From Polytrichum commune (taxonomy: Eukaryota > Streptophyta > Polytrichopsida > Polytrichales > Polytrichaceae): a stretch of 64,000 nt of DNA. This document shows, one piece after another, positions 59,562-64,000 of this stretch. Below the pieces are notes generated by a model. It worked only from the letters and a program-made list of their open reading frames with translations. It had not been told where the DNA came from and ran no database searches. Within the stretch, counting starts at the first letter, position 1; each line of letters begins with the position of its first letter. The DNA is taken from contig OX485806.1 in NCBI GenBank assembly GCA_950295325.1, positions 39,060,001 to 39,124,000 on the forward strand. The letters run 5' to 3'. The position numbers were made by a program, and so were the translations under genes.

Positions 59562-61487
59562 TCAAAAGACTTCCACCGGAAGCTCCATCCTTTTTCCACC
59601 GGCCACGAAGTTCATGGCTTCGGCTTTGACTTCTATAATGGATCTTCCAAAGTAAAGAGACAACTTCACCTGTCGATCCTTATCCAACATTGCGTCTCCC
59701 GAGATGTCTATAATGATCTCCCCCTCCTTCTCCACCCGATTTCCTATTGTGTACCTAGGATCAGGGTCCTCAGAGCTGAAAAGCTCAAACTTCATCGTCC
59801 TCTGCCCCGTGTATACTGGCTTGTGTGTTTTGCTGATGCAGTGATCCACATCCAAAGGATCACCCTTCCTCACGTAGATACTAAACCTGTTATTGCACTT
59901 AGCAATACCATCTACCCACTCTTTGAACTCGGGCTTATCATTGTCCTCCTCGAAGGGCCTAACACAGAGGAACCCATAAGTTTTCCTTGCAATTCTGGAA
60001 ACAATGACATTAGGGTTAAGTGCCAGGGCAACTGCACCCTGGCAAACTGCACTGCCAGGGTTAGGAGGGCTGATGATGTGGGAGACTCTGCCGGCGAACC
60101 TCTTTTTGATGCTGTCCATGAGATACTGGGAACCGGCAAACCCACCCACCACCACCATAACTTTCACTTTATCCTTCAACCTGACAAGCTGCTCATTGAT
60201 AAGCTGCAGGTTCTGTTCAATCACAGGATCAAAAATCCTCTGCATATCTGCATAGGAAACCTCGAGATCATCATAATTCTCCCTAAGTGGCCCACCCTTT
60301 TCCGTGTCGTATTTCTCCCAGTCGGAGACCAGTTTGTTGGGGAGGTTGATGTCCATGGACTCATCCTTCGTGGATGGGTCGCCAAAACTCAGTTTCATCT
60401 CCTCCCATCTCTTGATTAGATTGGTGTAGACACTGGGGTTTTGCTTCATGCACTCCTTCAAGCAGGGTCCAATTGTTTCATGAAGGAAATCTACAAACCT
60501 AGCATCCACGTATGTGCCGCCACATAATGCTCCGGAGCTCTTTGTGATCTCTTTCACCCTGTAGCATTCCCCTGAGCTGATGACCTCTTGCACCACAATG
60601 TCGGCAGTTCCACCGCCGATGTCTGCCACCAGAAGCTTATCCCCGGCTCGGAGGTGGGTTTCGTTCATGGTTTTGTGGCAATGGAAAGAGGCAGCTTCTG
60701 GCTCCAGAACAATTACAAGTGGATGTGGACTGCCATCCACTCCGTCCACCAGCCCCGCGGCCACCATGAAGCTCTTCATTTTCTGCTTTGCCGAGTTATC
60801 CCAGATGGACGGCACCGTCACGCACCACTGGATGGCCTGCTTCGTCAACTGCTCTCCGTAATTCTGCTGCAGGGTTTTCAGAATCAATTTCCCCATCTCC
60901 CGTAGGTAATCCGTGATGACTTGCTCCACTTTCAAACCTTCCGGGAGGGCTGTGGCAGACAATTTCCCGGATTTGGGTGGCGCCAGATGCAACTTCACCC
61001 GGGTGACGTAATGCCCCAGAGTGGGTTTGATCGGGTCCTCCAAGCCCGCACGCGCCGCCGGCTTCTTGCTATTAATTCGGTACCTGCGGACGGCTTGGAA
61101 ATCCCTCTCAAACTCAGCACGAGCAGGGTACCCCCAAGACTTGAACGCCCAGGTCTTGGTCCCGGCACCGCCCTGCTCCTTGTAGTAACTGCCTGTGAGG
61201 GTTTTGCAATAGGGTTTCTCCCCTCCCACCATAGCATAATTGTAGTATGTGAATATGTCGTCGCGCTTCGTGACATGCGCATAGGCGAATCCAGAGAATG
61301 TGGTGCCGAAATCCAGACCGACCATTACTCTCGGCTCCGAAAGCACATCCGTCACATGATGTCTCGACGAGCCCATATCTCTTGGTGCGTTCTGCAATCT
61401 TAGACTCCGTGATAAGAGAGCTGGGGCACGGATGAATCTCCTGGATTCGGAGTATATAGGAAGCAAATGCAATTGCACCACTTTCAA
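59562..61487 (-). CDS. HSPA12-like Hsp70 family protein, 641 aa (or 604 aa), intronless
   Basis: Single frame with the Hsp70 ATPase motifs intact: GLDFGTTFSGFAYAHV (57-72), CVTVPSIWDNSAKQKM, VLEPEAASFHC, LVADIGGGTADIVVQE, and VVVGGFAGSQYL followed by SPPNPGSAVCQGAVALAL. The distant, insert-containing form (about 640 aa, no classic peptide-binding domain, the tail KRMELPVEVF) fits the HSPA12A/B subfamily rather than canonical Hsp70; human HSPA12A is of similar length. HSPA12 proteins bind ATP, but their chaperone role is poorly defined. Start choice: the longest frame begins at 61487, but a Met at 61376 (MGSSRHH) lies just before the conserved domain and follows an acceptor-like 'attgcag', so a shorter protein or an upstream leader intron is possible. 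The upstream 61.8-62.3 kb is GC-richer and leader-like. Tandem paralogue of the fusion gene downstream. Confidence 0.93.
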   Translation of the reverse strand: MKVVQLHLLPIYSESRRFIRAPALLSRSLRLQNAPRDMGSSRHHVTDVLSEPRVMVGLDFGTTFSGFAYAHVTKRDDIFTYYNYAMVGGEKPYCKTLTGSYYKEQGGAGTKTWAFKSWGYPARAEFERDFQAVRRYRINSKKPAARAGLEDPIKPTLGHYVTRVKLHLAPPKSGKLSATALPEGLKVEQVITDYLREMGKLILKTLQQNYGEQLTKQAIQWCVTVPSIWDNSAKQKMKSFMVAAGLVDGVDGSPHPLVIVLEPEAASFHCHKTMNETHLRAGDKLLVADIGGGTADIVVQEVISSGECYRVKEITKSSGALCGGTYVDARFVDFLHETIGPCLKECMKQNPSVYTNLIKRWEEMKLSFGDPSTKDESMDINLPNKLVSDWEKYDTEKGGPLRENYDDLEVSYADMQRIFDPVIEQNLQLINEQLVRLKDKVKVMVVVGGFAGSQYLMDSIKKRFAGRVSHIISPPNPGSAVCQGAVALALNPNVIVSRIARKTYGFLCVRPFEEDNDKPEFKEWVDGIAKCNNRFSIYVRKGDPLDVDHCISKTHKPVYTGQRTMKFELFSSEDPDPRYTIGNRVEKEGEIIIDISGDAMLDKDRQVKLSLYFGRSIIEVKAEAMNFVAGGKRMELPVEVF

Positions 61488-62555
61488 ACAACAAACCTAT
61501 GCAAACAAAACCAAATGGTAATAAGTATTTTGAAGCATCTGCTGGATTAGAGCAAGATATAAAGAAGACCAACATTGCAGTGGTCTTGATCGGAACCCTA
61601 GGTGTAGTTTTCGTGGTTTTTTTTGCCAGTGAGTCTGTTCATCTTTGAATGGTCACAAATACCCGGAAATGCGAGAGGACTCAGGAGACTTTCTAGGATC
61701 TACGAAAGAAAGGTGACATGGGACATGATCACATAGACAGTCCATGCCAGAATCGATTCGCCGATTAGCAGTCGACATGGACTGTAACTTTTCTAAGCGT
61801 TCCGACTCAAAGAAGAGAATAGCTCAAGTGGCTCACGATAGCACCTGCTTCCCAAGAAAGCCAGAAAACTCTTCCAAATCTTGTCTCCCCTACTACACCT
61901 CCAAACGCAAAGGGTAAGGCAAAAAGGTGCCCCCATTTTGTTCGCAGAAACTTGACATACCTTACTCAACTCCTCAACCGACGACAAACCTTAGATCGCC
62001 CGCCGCGTCCTGAATCAGAATCTTGTTGCGTACAGAAAGTCCCGATTCCAACTCTCCGCAGCATCCTCAGCCAAACCTCACACCTTCAGTCACCAACTTT
62101 AGGGTTGCAGAGCACCGTTCAAGACACCACATTGACACAATCTCTTACAGTTTCAAGTCGACGATACAAACGCCTATGATGTATACAAACCCTGCACCTG
62201 TACGATCACATATATGCTGCCTGCTAAGTTAGCACTCAGATCGATCCCTTCACTTCCACTGCCGACAACTGGACCCTGGGGCCAGAAGCAAGCAAACTTG
62301 GTTACACACAACGATATGCAGACCACTTTGTCGAACTAGCCTGGTAAGATCGGCGCAAGTGACCTTCTCAGAATCTCATCACTTGTGTTGTTCTTCTCTT
62401 CCAGATGAGCCAGGCAAGTAATCAGGACTCTGTAACTGGTAAGTTGCAACACATTCTAGGAGTCGGAGACGGATACTATCTTCAGAATACCTAGATTAGT
62501 AAAATGATGATGATGATGTGTAACTAATGAGCGAGATCTGAGGAATGGTTAATAC
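61488..62555. promoter_or_regulatory. Probable 5' leader and promoter region of the HSPA12-like gene
   Basis: This block is GC-richer than the rest of the spacer, with pyrimidine-rich stretches near 61870-62340 on the plus strand (purine-rich in the gene's sense). No TATA box or transcription start could be fixed. The assignment rests on position and composition only. Confidence 0.35.
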
Positions 62556-62559
62556 AATG

Positions 62560-62790
62560 AACGGGGAGAGCCGACTGCTATTTACAGACAAACCGGTGGA
62601 CTTTGAGAAATAACCGGTTGAAGTTCAAGACTTCAGGAAAACTATCTATCATTTTAGAGTAAATCTGTAGATTGTACCTGAATCAATGAATTAAAAACCG
62701 GAAGATTTCAACATGGTACCAGTTGGACTTGGAATCACTAGGATCTTGACCGATTATGCCCCAAATTCTTCCGGGATACTGCGTTCATAG
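62560..62790 (+). repeat. Dispersed 'accggttg' repeat, copy 2
   Basis: 'tttgagaaataaccggttga', 'agttggacttggaatcacta' and 'ggatcttgaccgattatgcc' recur at 63755-64000 and, inverted, at 30775-31000. Unidentified family of at least 225 bp. Confidence 0.7.
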
Positions 62791-63754
62791 TCGGTAGGTA
62801 GGCAGGCAATAGGCATCTTGAGTGGGAAAGTCAAGCCTGAGGGCCACCACCTGATTTTCTAGTTTAGGATCTACCGATTCTTCCTTGATAAATCCTTCAG
62901 AATTGAGGTGTACCGATCTCCCTCCCTGGCACTTTCCTCAGTGTGGCAGGAGACAAAGTCCACGTATTAACCGACTGTGACTGAACGACCGGAGAGAACC
63001 GAACGCTAGGCTACTCTAGTTACAGAGTAGGATGGACCAGTTGCGTTTGAGACATACACTCTAACCTCCCTAATATCACGCCTGTGGCAACTAAAGTGCA
63101 TGTGATATTAACCTCTAGTTTTCCACCGCCCAGTTTCCCTCACATTTGCCCAGAAAATGTGATCTCAATTTCAACGACCGTAGCTGAAGAACTAAAGTTT
63201 TTTTTGACAAATTCAACCATGTGGATGTTTGAGGGTTGGAGGTGTACTCACACTCCAAATTTTAACGTTGAAGTTTTGTTATGTAGGAGATTATAATGAG
63301 AATGTCAGTATTGGTCATGAAGGGAAAAAATTTAGAAATTAAACTAGGGTTGGTCTTTTTTTATCAAACCTCCACTCAAATTGTTTCCAAATGACGAAAT
63401 GTTATCCTTATTCAAAAGAGGGGCAATATACCTACTCAAATCAGCTCACAAATATTCAAACCATGATTTTGTAGTTCTTGGGGAAGCTTTGCAATTTGAG
63501 GCCGTGGTGCCACAACTATGCACCTTCCACATGAATTTACACCCACCAACACATGTCCAACTGAAATTTCCAATAATAGATGTTTAGGATATGTTGTGTT
63601 TCAATGTTATGTAAATTTTCAAAATCAATTGGGAATCATTTGCACATAGCAATAATATAGCTAGATAGATAGACACACATACACTACTTGAAAAAACATG
63701 TGTAGCATATGTTGCCCGTAAATCACAAAGGTGACAAATACCAAGTTTGGTCCA
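62791..63754. other. Spacer, nothing recognised
   Basis: No gene or RNA found. 'cactctaacctccctaatat' near 63058 is faintly like the terminus of the TA-duplicating transposon at 25194, but no partner end was found. Confidence 0.4.
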
Positions 63755-64000
63755 ATGATCGGGGAGAACCGGCAGTTACTTACAAATGAACCGGTTGAGT
63801 TTGAGAAATAACTGGTTGAAGTTCAAGAATGTAGGAATGTTACCGATCATTTTAGAGGAATTTAAAGAATATACCCCAATTTATAAAAGAAAAAACTGGA
63901 GGATGTGAACATGTAACCAGTTGGACTTGCAAACACTAGGATCTCAACCGATTATGCCCAAAAATCTCCTCGATCATTGGTTTGGTCCATGGACCGGTTC
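63755..64000 (+). repeat. Dispersed 'accggttg' repeat, copy 3 (runs off the window)
   Basis: Same block as 62560-62790 in the same orientation, about 1.2 kb away. The copy continues to the end of the window. Confidence 0.65.

Noticed and set aside
57250-61487. Heat-shock elements upstream of the Hsp70-related genes
   Set aside because: GAA/TTC pairs are present but none has three units with exact 2-bp spacing; a claim of heat regulation is not supported.
61114-61575. 153-codon minus-strand frame overlapping the HSPA12-like N-terminus
   Set aside because: Out of frame with the conserved Hsp70 sequence, and its C-terminal half is frame-shifted Hsp70 coding.
1-64000. CRISPR array, bacterial operon or phage content
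   Set aside because: Introns, plant-type transposons and plastid remnants show eukaryotic nuclear DNA; the tandem repeats here lack unique spacers of regular length.

Overview
The window looks like nuclear DNA of a land plant with a large, repeat-rich, AT-rich genome. It has genes with many spliceosomal introns, a decayed insertion of plastid DNA (tRNA and rpoB remnants), an L1-type LINE, many small TIR elements and 5S-rRNA-derived elements. The species cannot be named from the sequence. HSPA12-type Hsp70 genes and this style of LINE would fit a non-seed plant (bryophyte, lycophyte or fern), but that is an inference.

Only four genes are well supported. (1) A SixA/histidine-phosphatase gene on the minus strand (35964-33561, five exons, about 277 aa with an N-terminal extension that looks like an organelle transit peptide). 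(2) DGS1, the NCA2-domain mitochondrial outer-membrane protein, on the plus strand (40984-49979, about 14 exons, about 565 aa). (3) An intronless minus-strand gene (57250-54182, 1022 aa) that joins an HSPA12-like Hsp70 ATPase domain to a helical linker and an apparently active TKL protein kinase. (4) An intronless minus-strand HSPA12-like Hsp70 (61487-59562) directly upstream of the fusion gene and clearly its paralogue. Genes 3 and 4 are the most interesting: the stand-alone protein keeps the nucleotide-binding motifs, while the fused one has lost key residues and carries an intact kinase.

The rest is mostly repeats. 1-19.3 kb: AT-rich spacer with PIF/Harbinger-like TIR elements (3-bp TTA/TAA duplications), a foldback, a decayed LINE 3' end, and a GC-rich island at 16.5-18.4 kb with a duplicated 190-bp unit and quadruplex-prone tracts. 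19.3-25 kb: AT-rich spacer holding the plastid insertion (trnD-like twice, trnT, rpoB). 25-31 kb: a duplicated LINE insertion, one copy of which contains a four-layer nest of elements whose order can be read from target-site duplications. 31-40.8 kb: spacer around the SixA gene. 50-54 kb: spacer with a small TIR element and a 21-bp minisatellite. 57.3-59.5 and 61.5-64 kb: 5' regions of the Hsp70 genes, with a local duplication and a dispersed repeat.

Two patterns cut across the window. Three 5S-rRNA-like elements all lie inside introns in the sense orientation of the host gene. Two-copy tandem duplications of about 180-270 bp sit just upstream of, or in the first intron of, three of the four genes. 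All exon borders were read by eye from splice consensus and family similarity; none is backed by transcripts.
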